This document shows, one piece after another, positions 12,987 to 19,200 of a stretch of 28,287 nucleotides of DNA (its first letter is position 1; each line of letters opens with the position of its first letter). Below the pieces are notes generated by a model, which saw only the letters and a program-made list of their open reading frames with translations, did not search any database and was not told the DNA's origin. A program made the position numbers and the translations under genes. Source of the stretch: a virus; the IMG/VR virus record IMGVR_UViG_3300025695_001894, positions 1 to 28,287 of that record; one strand, written 5' to 3'.

Positions 12987-13607
12987 CTTATTTACCTTAA
13001 ATCTAGCTACACTGGATTAGAAACTACAATAGAAATTGGATTAGATGAAGCAGGTCGAGGAGCCCTTGCAGGACCTGTCACAGTCGCAGCATGTATAATG
13101 CCTTTTGGATTTCAGCACCAACTTATTAAAGATTCTAAACTTTTAAATGAAGGGCAAAGAAAAGAGGCTAGAGAGATAGTACTTGAAAATGCACTAGCAT
13201 ATCACGTAGAACACATTTACCCCGATGAAATTGAATCAACAAACATCCTAAGAGCTACACTTAGAGGTATGAACCAGTGTCTCTTAGAGGTTAAGAAGAA
13301 TCATAACTTTGATTTTATTTTAGTTGATGGAGATCAATTCCATGGATTTGAAGGAATTCCATTTGAAACTGTAATCGGTGGAGACAATAAATATACATCA
13401 ATTGCAGCTGCAAGTATTTTGGCTAAAACTGAAAGGGATATGATGATGAAAGAATTGGATGAAAAGATTCCAGGATATGGATGGAACTCTAATAAAGGAT
13501 ATGGCACTGCAGCACACATCAAAGCAATTAAGGAAATTGGGCCAACTGAAAACCATCGACCAAGCTTTATTTCACATCTACTAACTGAAACAGCTTCACT
13601 GTTTTGA
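12975..13607 (+). CDS. rnhB: Ribonuclease HII
   Basis: 210 residues, the normal RNase HII length. The catalytic signature GLDEAGRGALAGPV holds D24 and E25. ILVDGDQ supplies the third acid (D118), and KTERD the fourth (D155). DSKLL and GGDNKYTSIAAASILAK are also diagnostic, and the C-terminal GYGT...H...GPTENHRPSF matches the substrate-binding end. The enzyme cleaves RNA-DNA hybrids 5' of a ribonucleotide, removing primers or misincorporated ribonucleotides during phage replication. T4 uses an unrelated RNase H, so RNase HII here is a different solution. The start codon is inside a 12-bp hairpin arm. The stop overlaps the next start (TTGA). Confidence 0.95.
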   Translation: MEAKLIYLKSSYTGLETTIEIGLDEAGRGALAGPVTVAACIMPFGFQHQLIKDSKLLNEGQRKEAREIVLENALAYHVEHIYPDEIESTNILRATLRGMNQCLLEVKKNHNFDFILVDGDQFHGFEGIPFETVIGGDNKYTSIAAASILAKTERDMMMKELDEKIPGYGWNSNKGYGTAAHIKAIKEIGPTENHRPSFISHLLTETASLF

Positions 13608-13948
13608 GAAGTTTAATACTCGGTATAATCCTATTTGTAATAGGACAGTCAATGATATGGTTTCAAACTAATGGTCAATTTGTATGGCCCTGGTTTAAAA
13701 AGAATCCATTGATCCTAGCACTTATTGGAGGGTCTACAATATCCTATCTATTTATTATAGCTACCAGATTAGTTGCTGGATATTATGGTGGTCAATTATG
13801 GCCTGGCAGATTTATAGCTTTTGCTATGGGTATGATTTCATTTTCTCTTCTAACCTATTATTTAATGGGAGAGTCTTTAAGCACCAAAACAATAATATGC
13901 TTATGCCTCGCATTCTGTATAATATTGATCCAGTTATTCTGGAAATAA
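13604..13948 (+). CDS. Four-helix membrane protein, unknown
   Basis: 114 residues starting at TTG (13604) in a TTGA overlap with the rnhB stop. The next in-frame ATG would remove the first membrane helix, so TTG is preferred. Four hydrophobic segments are visible: SLILGIILFVIGQSMIWF, PLILALIGGSTISYLFIIA, RFIAFAMGMISFSLLTYYLM and TIICLCLAFCIILIQLFW. The segment between helices 2 and 3 holds GYYGGQLWPGR. The layout recalls half of a DMT-type transporter, and I recall similar proteins in marine myoviruses, but no substrate or role is known. It presumably inserts in the host inner membrane. A clear terminator follows. Confidence 0.78.
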   Translation: MRSLILGIILFVIGQSMIWFQTNGQFVWPWFKKNPLILALIGGSTISYLFIIATRLVAGYYGGQLWPGRFIAFAMGMISFSLLTYYLMGESLSTKTIICLCLAFCIILIQLFWK

Positions 13949-13963
13949 ATTGTTAATAACTTT
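13948..13963 (+). repeat. 16-bp direct repeat, copy 1
   Basis: AATTGTTAATAACTTT starts at the last base of the stop codon and recurs exactly at 14252-14267, again after a stop codon. In both places a terminator and then a TATATTTR box follow, so a whole intergenic module seems duplicated. It contains the short palindrome GTTAATAAC. Confidence 0.75.
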
Positions 13964-13975
13964 TTGAAAATAATT

Positions 13976-14005
13976 AGCCAAACATTTTTTTGTTTGGCTT
14001 TTTTT
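13976..14005 (+). terminator. Rho-independent terminator
   Basis: AGCCAAACA (13976-13984) and TGTTTGGCT (13991-13999) pair perfectly around six T, followed by a T run. Confidence 0.92.
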
Positions 14006-14008
14006 GTT

Positions 14009-14016
14009 TATATTTG
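14009..14016 (+). promoter_or_regulatory. Host-type -7 box TATATTTG
   Basis: This is an exact match to the Bacteroidota -7 consensus TAnnTTTG, placed right after the terminator and 36 bases before the ATG at 14053. TTTG occurs upstream at 13989-13992 inside the terminator arm, with a 16-base spacer that is shorter than usual. Confidence 0.55.
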
Positions 14017-14052
14017 TATAGTAATTAAATAACAACATTAAAATATAACATT

Positions 14053-14253
14053 ATGACAAAATTAGAATTAGACTACAGTAAAATTAGTAACGTTTTAGTT
14101 GGAGGAGTTGATATGCAAGATTATCCAGATTTCTGTGATGCATACATTGAATCCGCTGATTATGATGGTCGCGAAATGACCGACGAAGAATTAGATCTTT
14201 TAAATGAAGACGGATGTTTCATCTCAGAATCAGCTCATGAGAGTCTATATTAA
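14053..14253 (+). CDS. Small acidic protein, unknown
   Basis: 66 residues, strongly acidic (calculated by eye, far more D/E than K/R). YSKISNVLVGGVDMQDYPDFCDAYIESADY is followed by a helix MTDEELDLLNED. The V-x-x-x-D-x-x-D-Y-P-D-F-x-D-A pattern resembles short phage and cellular proteins often annotated only as hypothetical. The acidity could suit DNA mimicry or an inhibitor role, but nothing in the sequence proves it. It is monocistronic: its own host-type promoter box lies upstream and a terminator downstream, as expected for an early-expressed takeover gene. Confidence 0.75.
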   Translation: MTKLELDYSKISNVLVGGVDMQDYPDFCDAYIESADYDGREMTDEELDLLNEDGCFISESAHESLY

Positions 14254-14267
14254 TTGTTAATAACTTT
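14252..14267 (+). repeat. 16-bp direct repeat, copy 2
   Basis: This is an exact second copy of AATTGTTAATAACTTT (first copy at 13948), again beginning in a stop codon and followed by a terminator and a TATATTTA box. Confidence 0.75.
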
Positions 14268-14281
14268 AACATAACTTTAAC
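14260..14281 (+). repeat. Tandem 11-bp repeat
   Basis: ATAACTTTAAC occurs twice in direct tandem (14260-14270 and 14271-14281), one helical turn apart. The spacing suits a protein-binding site, but its distance from the promoter box (~33 bases) and the intervening terminator leave the role open. Confidence 0.6.
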
Positions 14282-14283
14282 AT

Positions 14284-14310
14284 CTGAGATTTTTTTAGTC
14301 TCAGTTTTTT
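14284..14310 (+). terminator. Rho-independent terminator
   Basis: CTGAGA (14284-14289) pairs with TCTCAG (14299-14304) around a 9-base T-rich loop, followed by six T. Confidence 0.8.
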
Positions 14311-14313
14311 ATT

Positions 14314-14321
14314 TATATTTA
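14314..14321 (+). promoter_or_regulatory. Host-type -7 box TATATTTA
   Basis: It sits in TTTATATTTACATATAATTA, which is identical to the stretch before the gene at 9068. The start codon at 14347 follows 25 bases later. Confidence 0.55.
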
Positions 14322-14346
14322 CATATAATTAATTAAAACAAAACAA

Positions 14347-14532
14347 ATGATAAAAAAATTAGAAGTGAGTGCAGAAAATAGCAAAATAATTGATGGTAGT
14401 TTATACATAACTGCGGTTTTTGCTCAAAACCTGGTAAAAGGTCAGAAAGCATTGGTTGATGTTTCAAATAAAGTTAACTTTCCAGGAATGGGTCAATTAG
14501 TTAAGTATAACGGCGAATACAATAGAAAATAA
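14347..14532 (+). CDS. Small protein, unknown
   Basis: 61 residues, beta-rich (KKLEVSAENSKIIDGSLYITAVFAQNL) with a glycine turn near the end (FPGMGQLVKYNGEYN). There is no catalytic motif or membrane helix. It opens a run of three closely packed small genes ending in uvdE, with 2-base spacing to the next, and its host-type promoter box suggests early expression. I do not recognise a family. Confidence 0.7.
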   Translation: MIKKLEVSAENSKIIDGSLYITAVFAQNLVKGQKALVDVSNKVNFPGMGQLVKYNGEYNRK

Positions 14533-14534
14533 TT

Positions 14535-14918
14535 ATGAAAGTATCTAATATTAAATGTAATGGGGTTGCCAATACAGCAGTAGCTAATTCTTCAATTCCT
14601 TCAATTCAAACTGCGATATCTCTATTTAGAATGCGATTTGATGAATCTGAAATTATAGAAAAGTTTACCACAAATGATGATTATCATATAGGTTCAAGAT
14701 TTACCAGCGATAACACAGTTGCTTTAACAATTGCTAGTGCTCTAGTTGAAGAGGCAGAAAAAGAACTTAGAACCAATGATTCAATAATTATCGAAGGATA
14801 TATCTTGGCTTTTATTGATTCTTTAAGCGGTACTGAAATGGATCAATTAATAATCGAAGGTATGAGAGATTGCGCAAGCACAGATCATCGGTATACCTAT
14901 GAAAAACAATGGGATTAG
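14535..14918 (+). CDS. Helical protein, unknown
   Basis: 127 residues. Most of the chain looks alpha-helical after an N-terminal strand region, with a hydrophobic-acidic pattern (IASALVEEAEKELRTNDSIIIEGYILAFIDSL). The C-terminus carries a possible metal-type cluster (CASTDHRYTYE), too sparse to call. It is spaced 2 bases after the preceding gene and runs directly into the next start. No family is recognised. Confidence 0.72.
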   Translation: MKVSNIKCNGVANTAVANSSIPSIQTAISLFRMRFDESEIIEKFTTNDDYHIGSRFTSDNTVALTIASALVEEAEKELRTNDSIIIEGYILAFIDSLSGTEMDQLIIEGMRDCASTDHRYTYEKQWD

Positions 14919-14921
14919 GTG

Positions 14922-15149
14922 ATGATTTCTTTTCAAGAAAGAAAGGATAGAATTCTCAATACTTCGCATATTATTAGTGTCGAAGACTCTACAGTATATG
15001 AAGTTCATGGTATTGAACAAGTAGGATCTATAATATACATCAACACTGGTGGTATTTTATTTCAAGATACTGAAGTAATGACGTTAAAGGAGGCTGGAGA
15101 GGCTGAAAGATTTTTAAACAAAATTAAAGAATTACTTATAATAAAATAA
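14922..15149 (+). CDS. Small beta-rich protein, unknown
   Basis: 75 residues from the ATG at 14922. A GTG immediately upstream (14919) is also in frame, right after the previous stop, and could add one residue. Strands alternate through HIISVEDSTVYEVHGIEQVGSIIYINTGGILF, then a helix (EAGEAERFLNKIKELLIIK). The pattern suggests a small PH-like or SH3-like fold. It is 3 bases upstream of uvdE and probably shares its message. Function is unknown. Confidence 0.7.
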   Translation: MISFQERKDRILNTSHIISVEDSTVYEVHGIEQVGSIIYINTGGILFQDTEVMTLKEAGEAERFLNKIKELLIIK

Positions 15150-15152
15150 AAT

Positions 15153-16079
15153 ATGGCTACAAATTACGGATATTGCTGCATAAATTTAACCTTAGAAAAA
15201 GAGCGCGGAATTAAAATTGGTCGTTCTATGATTAAGAAAACCTTTCAAGCAAAAGGTATCAAATACGCTGGAGAATTGGCAGAGGCTAATCTCAGGGATA
15301 TGATTGAAATTATCAAATGGAATAATCAGCAAGGTATTAAATTGTACAGGATGTCCTCTAATATGTTTCCATGGATGTCTGAATATCAACTACAAGATCT
15401 TCCAAATTTTAATACTATTAAAAGTCTATTAGAAAGGGCAGGTAAACTTGCGATGGATAATGGTCAACGAATTGGATTTCATCCAGGTCAGTTTTGCGTA
15501 CTTCCAAGTCCAAATCCTCAAGTTGTAGAAAATACAATTGATGAATTAGATAAACATGCACAAATCTTAGATTTAATGGGTCTTCCTCAAGACCAAACCT
15601 ATTCTATGAATATTCATTTAGGTGGCTCATATGGAGATAAAGAGGCTGCTATGCAAAGATTTGTAGATAACTTCAAACGTCTTAGTAAATCTGCACAGAA
15701 TCGTCTAGTCCTAGAAAATGACGATAAACCAGCTCAATATTCAGTAACCGACCTTTACGAAATCTACAAACAAATAGGAACACCAATCACATTTGATTAC
15801 CACCACCATAGATGTTATGAAGATTCAATGCCTGAAGAGGAAGCACTAAAACTTGCAGCTTCTACATGGCCAAAAGGCATTCGTCAATTATGTCATTACT
15901 CTTCTGCTAAAAAATTACATGAAGATTCTACTGCAATTATGAGAGCGCATGCTGATTATTTGTATGAAAAGATTGAAACATATGGAATGGATCTAGATAT
16001 AGAACTAGAAGTCAAAGCAAAAGAATTGGCTCTAATTAAATATAATAAAGACTATTTAAGAGAGATGGTTTTATCATAG
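15153..16079 (+). CDS. uvsE: UV damage endonuclease (UvdE/UvsE family)
   Basis: 308 residues, the normal length of bacterial UvsE. The TIM-barrel signatures are clear: GYCCINLTL at the N-terminus, YRMSSNMFPW, IGFHPGQFCVLPSPN, MNIHLGGSYGDK, LVLENDD and TFDYHHHRCY. The His, Glu and Asp in these segments bind the three metal ions of the active site. The enzyme nicks DNA 5' to UV photoproducts and some other lesions, starting excision repair without UvrABC. It would protect phage genomes in sunlit water. T4 uses the unrelated DenV. The gene ends an early-type operon (14347-16079). Confidence 0.94.
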   Translation: MATNYGYCCINLTLEKERGIKIGRSMIKKTFQAKGIKYAGELAEANLRDMIEIIKWNNQQGIKLYRMSSNMFPWMSEYQLQDLPNFNTIKSLLERAGKLAMDNGQRIGFHPGQFCVLPSPNPQVVENTIDELDKHAQILDLMGLPQDQTYSMNIHLGGSYGDKEAAMQRFVDNFKRLSKSAQNRLVLENDDKPAQYSVTDLYEIYKQIGTPITFDYHHHRCYEDSMPEEEALKLAASTWPKGIRQLCHYSSAKKLHEDSTAIMRAHADYLYEKIETYGMDLDIELEVKAKELALIKYNKDYLREMVLS

Positions 16080-16080
16080 A

Positions 16081-16088
16081 TATATAAT
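16081..16088 (+). promoter_or_regulatory. TATATAAT box next to a start codon
   Basis: AGATATATAAT ends only 2 bases before the ATG at 16091. The sequence matches the late-type boxes elsewhere, but a start site 6-8 bases downstream would fall inside the gene, so promoter function for this gene is doubtful unless the message is nearly leaderless. Confidence 0.25.
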
Positions 16089-16090
16089 TT

Positions 16091-16630
16091 ATGAAATTTA
16101 TAAAGACATTTGAAGACTGGCAAGGAGTTTCTCCTGAATTAAAAGCACATATCGATGAGGATTTGGATTTAACAAATTCTTTGTTTAGATTGGGTAGTGA
16201 TGCTTATTGTAAATTATTCGAAGAGGTTAAACAATACTGGGACAAGGGTAATATTATTCTTAAAGGTCCTTCTGGTTGGATGGCTAAAAACCTTGAAGTC
16301 GGTAAGGATGCTGTTTATAAAGAACGCGGTGGAAATCAAATTAAAGTTAAACTTGACAGTCCTAAACGAGGTGGTAAGGCTAAATTTATAGTTTACCGTA
16401 ATAGTGGAAGAACCGATAAAGAGGGTAATATTGTTGCTAAGAAAATTGAATGGGGAGACCCTTCAACTACTGTAAAGAATGATGATCCTGGACGTGCTGC
16501 TAATTTTTGGGCAAGACATGGATGTGATAAAGCTGAAAAAATGGATCCTATGAAAGCAGGGTTCTGGGCATGTTATGGACCAACACTTTTTGGAAAGCAA
16601 CTAGGACTTAATTCTGATCAGCCATGGTAA
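16091..16630 (+). CDS. Tagged phage protein with ARHxC...YW/FWxC motif
   Basis: 179 residues. It begins MKFIKTFEDW, the first of four nearby proteins sharing the start M-x2-(I/V/L)-(K/Q)-x-F-E, which resembles the T4 capsid-targeting sequence MKTYQEFIAE. The C-terminal part holds IEWGDPSTTVKNDDPGRAANFWARHGC...KAGFWAC, close to the G-D-P...R-x-x-F-x-A-R-H-x-C...Y-W-x-C motif I recall from many uncharacterised phage proteins. The two Cys plus His may bind metal. The motif's function is unknown to me. It overlaps the next gene by 7 bases. The likely location is inside the phage head, on the strength of the tag only. Confidence 0.75.
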   Translation: MKFIKTFEDWQGVSPELKAHIDEDLDLTNSLFRLGSDAYCKLFEEVKQYWDKGNIILKGPSGWMAKNLEVGKDAVYKERGGNQIKVKLDSPKRGGKAKFIVYRNSGRTDKEGNIVAKKIEWGDPSTTVKNDDPGRAANFWARHGCDKAEKMDPMKAGFWACYGPTLFGKQLGLNSDQPW

Positions 16631-16974
16631 ATCCAGACTGTAAATGTAGAGATTGTAAATGTGGAAAGGAGTCAATGGAGGAGATGATCCGTAAAATTGA
16701 TGATAACACAAAACCATTTATTGAAACTATTATATCTGAAACTGAAGTTATCAGAGAATTTAAACCAGGCTATCCTGCACATCTATTTAAATGGCATATG
16801 GATCCTGAAGATAGGTTGGTAGAAGTATTAGAAGATTCCGATTGGAGATTTCAATATGATAATGAACTACCGACTCCAATGATTGTGGGTGTATATATTA
16901 AAATTCCTGAGGGGGTAATTCATCGAATTATTCCAGGGACATCAGATCTTAAAATTAAGATATATAAGTCATGA
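16624..16974 (+). CDS. Cupin-like small protein
   Basis: 116 residues. A cysteine-rich start (CKCRDCKCGK, residues 6-15) could hold a metal. From ~50 on, HLFKWHMDPEDRLVEVLEDSDWRFQYDNELP and IPEGVIHRIIPGTSDLKIKI follow the two-box cupin pattern (H-x-W-H-x-D-x-E-D-R ... W-x-F-Q-x-D-N-x-L-P ... I-P-x-x-x-x-H-R-I). I recall this from small proteins of large phages. Cupins bind a metal and a small ligand, but the role here is unknown. It is the only gene in its cluster without the F-E tag. It overlaps both neighbours (7 and 4 bases), so it is coupled to them. An alternative start at 16675 would omit the cysteines. Confidence 0.7.
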   Translation: MVNPDCKCRDCKCGKESMEEMIRKIDDNTKPFIETIISETEVIREFKPGYPAHLFKWHMDPEDRLVEVLEDSDWRFQYDNELPTPMIVGVYIKIPEGVIHRIIPGTSDLKIKIYKS

Positions 16975-17741
16975 AACGCATACAGTTATTTGAAGAATTC
17001 TCAGCTAATCGAGTTGTTTGCGATAATTGCAAATGGACTTGGAGATTAGAAGATGGAGGAGATGACACCTACATTTGTCACGAATGCGGTCATGATAACA
17101 CACCAATATTAGGAGAATCAATGTCGATTAATGAAAGTAATCTTATTAAAGATTTTAGCAAAAAGGCTAAAAAATTCTTAATGGCTCTTAAGGAAGAGGG
17201 AAAAGAGACTGCAGAGATTTTAAATATCTTGTATGGCCATGTGTTTAAGAATCAAAAAATGACTGATCTTGAAAAGGAGCAGGTTGGAGAACAATTAAAG
17301 GACGTATTAAAAACAGTTGGATTAACAACAATTGCAGTAATGCCAGGTGGTGTTATATTTGCAATCATAATTAAATCCCTAAAACTACAAAAACATTTAT
17401 TCCCTTCAAACTTTAAATATTTGAATGAATCATATGTCCTTCAAGATCTTGAAGATGAATTTAATATCAAATTAGATCTTTATGATAATGGTAGATGGTT
17501 AGAACTTTCACGTATTATAGTTCCTAAAGAGACTAGAGGTTCTGGTATAGGATCAATAGTGATGCAGAAGGTAATAGATTATGCTGATAAAAACAATAAA
17601 AAGATTTATTTAACACCATCTAAAGATTTTGGAGCCACTTCCACATCAAGATTAGAAAAATTCTATAAAGAATTTGGATTTGTTAAAAACGAATATAGGG
17701 ATGAGTCCAAGGAATCAATGGTTAGATTTCCTAAAAATTAA
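16971..17741 (+). CDS. Tagged protein: zinc ribbon + LETM1-like + GNAT acetyltransferase
   Basis: 256 residues with four parts. (1) MKRIQLFEEF, the putative capsid-targeting tag. (2) A zinc ribbon CDNC...CHEC at ~17-38. (3) A helical region ~55-140 (KKFLMALKEEGKETAEIL ... LKDVLKTVGLTTIAVMPGG ... LFPSNF) that matches the ribosome-binding-like LETM1 domain of Bacteroidota proteins, including the P-G-G turn and L-x-P-S-x-F end. (4) A GNAT fold from ~150 with the acetyl-CoA loop IVPKETRGSGIGSIVMQKV. The GNAT part probably acetylates a protein or small molecule. With the tag, the protein could be packed in the head and injected. A possible prohead-protease site L-G-E follows the ribbon. The domain order is unusual. 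Confidence 0.75.
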   Translation: MKRIQLFEEFSANRVVCDNCKWTWRLEDGGDDTYICHECGHDNTPILGESMSINESNLIKDFSKKAKKFLMALKEEGKETAEILNILYGHVFKNQKMTDLEKEQVGEQLKDVLKTVGLTTIAVMPGGVIFAIIIKSLKLQKHLFPSNFKYLNESYVLQDLEDEFNIKLDLYDNGRWLELSRIIVPKETRGSGIGSIVMQKVIDYADKNNKKIYLTPSKDFGATSTSRLEKFYKEFGFVKNEYRDESKESMVRFPKN

Positions 17742-17747
17742 GATATT

Positions 17748-17795
17748 TTAGTCAACCTGATGGAACTAAAAAAAAATGAAAATAAAATTGACTAA
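17748..17795 (+). promoter_or_regulatory. Weak inverted repeat abutting a start codon
   Basis: TTAGTCAA (17748-17755) pairs with TTGACTAA (17788-17795), whose last base is the A of the ATG. The loop is 32 bases and has no TATATAAT box. At 8 bp this could be chance in AT-rich DNA. Confidence 0.25.
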
Positions 17796-18643
17796 TGAGA
17801 CGCGTTAAATTATTTGAAGAATTTGTTAATGAAAACAGTACATTTACAGGGGATGAGGTAGCTCAATATATTGAGGATATTACACCAGAAGAAAGCGATG
17901 TTCCAGATTATTTCATTAATAAATTTATTAAGCCAAATGACGGTTGGGAGCTTAAACAAATCAAGCTTAAAGACCTACTAAAAGACAAAGACTTTAAGGA
18001 TTATTATAATTCAGGCGAAGAGCGATATGATGAGTATGAGGTCGATCCAAATGATTTATATAATGACCTTGTAGTTTATAAAGGCCAAATCTTAGATGGT
18101 TACTCAAGAGCAGCTAAAATGCTACGAGATGGTGAAAAAACCGCAGGTGCATATGTTCTTGAGCATTTCATAAATGAAGAGAACTATCAAAGTCCTTACA
18201 TTAAAAATGAGAAAGTAACTGGTAAAGTATATCATGCTGCTGGAGAACCTATCAAGGCTCTTAATAATAGGCCAATGTGGTTTGCCTTAGAAAAGGAACA
18301 TTCAGATGATGGATGGTATACTAACATGATATCAAATGGTGGTGCTTATCAGTATTCTGCTAAGATTAACGGGAAGATTTGTGATGTCTTTGAAGATAGA
18401 ATCCAAGAATTATTTCAAGAGAATGGATTAGATACTAGAGAATGGGAAGTTGCAATTGTGAGCAATCCTTCGGCTGAAGAGGTAATGAAACTTGAAGGTA
18501 CTAAACTCTTAATTAAGAATGGTTTTGTTGGTGCTATTTATGTTGACTACGACCCTAGAGATTTTCAAAAAGATTTAGACGCACTTATAATTTTTAATGC
18601 TAAGAAGAGTATTAAAGGTTGGAAGCTAGAAAAATCTCAATAA
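17795..18643 (+). CDS. Tagged protein: ParB-like domain + putative ADP-ribosyltransferase-like domain
   Basis: 282 residues. It starts MRRVKLFEEF, the shared capsid-targeting-like tag. Residues ~45-125 resemble a ParB/Srx nuclease-type domain: WELKQIKLKDLL, then DLVVYKGQILDGYSRAAKML with the D-G-x-x-R motif. From ~140, KVYHAAGEPIKALNNRPMWFALEKEH, GAYQYSAKI and the closing DALIIFNAKKSIKGW follow the strand order of toxin-like ADP-ribosyltransferase (ART) domains (Y/V-x-H ... W-F-S/A ... A-Y-x-Y ... D-A-x-I-x-F). A catalytic Glu is not certain. T4 packs and injects its ART, Alt, so the combination is suggestive. The ART call is tentative; the ParB-like call is firmer. Confidence 0.6.
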   Translation: MRRVKLFEEFVNENSTFTGDEVAQYIEDITPEESDVPDYFINKFIKPNDGWELKQIKLKDLLKDKDFKDYYNSGEERYDEYEVDPNDLYNDLVVYKGQILDGYSRAAKMLRDGEKTAGAYVLEHFINEENYQSPYIKNEKVTGKVYHAAGEPIKALNNRPMWFALEKEHSDDGWYTNMISNGGAYQYSAKINGKICDVFEDRIQELFQENGLDTREWEVAIVSNPSAEEVMKLEGTKLLIKNGFVGAIYVDYDPRDFQKDLDALIIFNAKKSIKGWKLEKSQ

Positions 18644-18649
18644 ATAAGA

Positions 18650-18657
18650 TATATAAT
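18650..18657 (+). promoter_or_regulatory. Putative late-type promoter box TATATAAT
   Basis: AAATAAGATATATAAT lies after the preceding stop and 17 bases before the ATG at 18675. AAATAAGATATATAA also precedes the gene at 27961. Confidence 0.5.
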
Positions 18658-18674
18658 AAAAAAAATATTTACAA

Positions 18675-19142
18675 ATGGCAAAATTAAAATCATTCGAGCA
18701 GTATATCTCTGAAATGGATAGAACTGAAGAAATCGAAAAAGAAATCGAAGAATTAGGTACTCCTGATAATAAAGGTACTGAAGAAGTAGAAGACGAGGCT
18801 GAAGAAGTTCAAGCAAATGAATCTGAAGAAATAGAATCAGATGAAGAAGAAACAGTACCTGTCTCTGAAATGTTAGAATCATGTTATTCTAAAGTAAAAG
18901 AGGAGGCTAAAGTTTGGGAAAGCGACGCACATGATGACCATACAATTGAAACTTATATGGTTGAAAATGCTGCATTAGTAGCTTCTCTCGCAGCAAATAC
19001 TCTTAGTGAAATGAAAGAGGACATGTCTGGCGAAGCTTATGAAGCATGTTTAAATCAAATGGTTGAAGCATACACTAAAAAATGCAATGAATACAAAGAG
19101 TCATATGGAACACCAGACGCTGGAGTTGAAGACATTGAATAA
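18675..19142 (+). CDS. Tagged acidic protein, likely head-internal
   Basis: 155 residues. The start MAKLKSFEQYISEMDRTEE is the closest here to the T4 internal-protein leader MKTYQEFIAE. ISE at 11-13 fits the prohead-protease rule (I/L-x-E, cut after Glu). Residues 14-60 are almost pure Glu/Asp/Ser/Thr and surely disordered. Residues ~64-155 form a helical domain with three cysteines (EMLESCYSKVKEEAKVWESD ... GEAYEACLNQMVEAYTKKC). No known family is evident. The composition fits a scaffold-core or internal head protein. A promoter-like box precedes it and a strong terminator follows, so it may be expressed alone and at a high level. Confidence 0.75.
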   Translation: MAKLKSFEQYISEMDRTEEIEKEIEELGTPDNKGTEEVEDEAEEVQANESEEIESDEEETVPVSEMLESCYSKVKEEAKVWESDAHDDHTIETYMVENAALVASLAANTLSEMKEDMSGEAYEACLNQMVEAYTKKCNEYKESYGTPDAGVEDIE

Positions 19143-19164
19143 TCACCAGATTAAACATTTTAAA

Positions 19165-19200
19165 AAGTCTATATATAATAAACATATATAGACTTTTTTT
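19165..19200 (+). terminator. Terminator with embedded promoter-like box
   Basis: AAGTCTATATAT (19165-19176) and ATATATAGACTT (19184-19195) pair perfectly around a 7-base loop, with T's to 19200. The stem and loop include TATATAAT (19172-19179), 21 bases before the ATG at 19201, so the element may both end one message and start the next. Confidence 0.85.
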
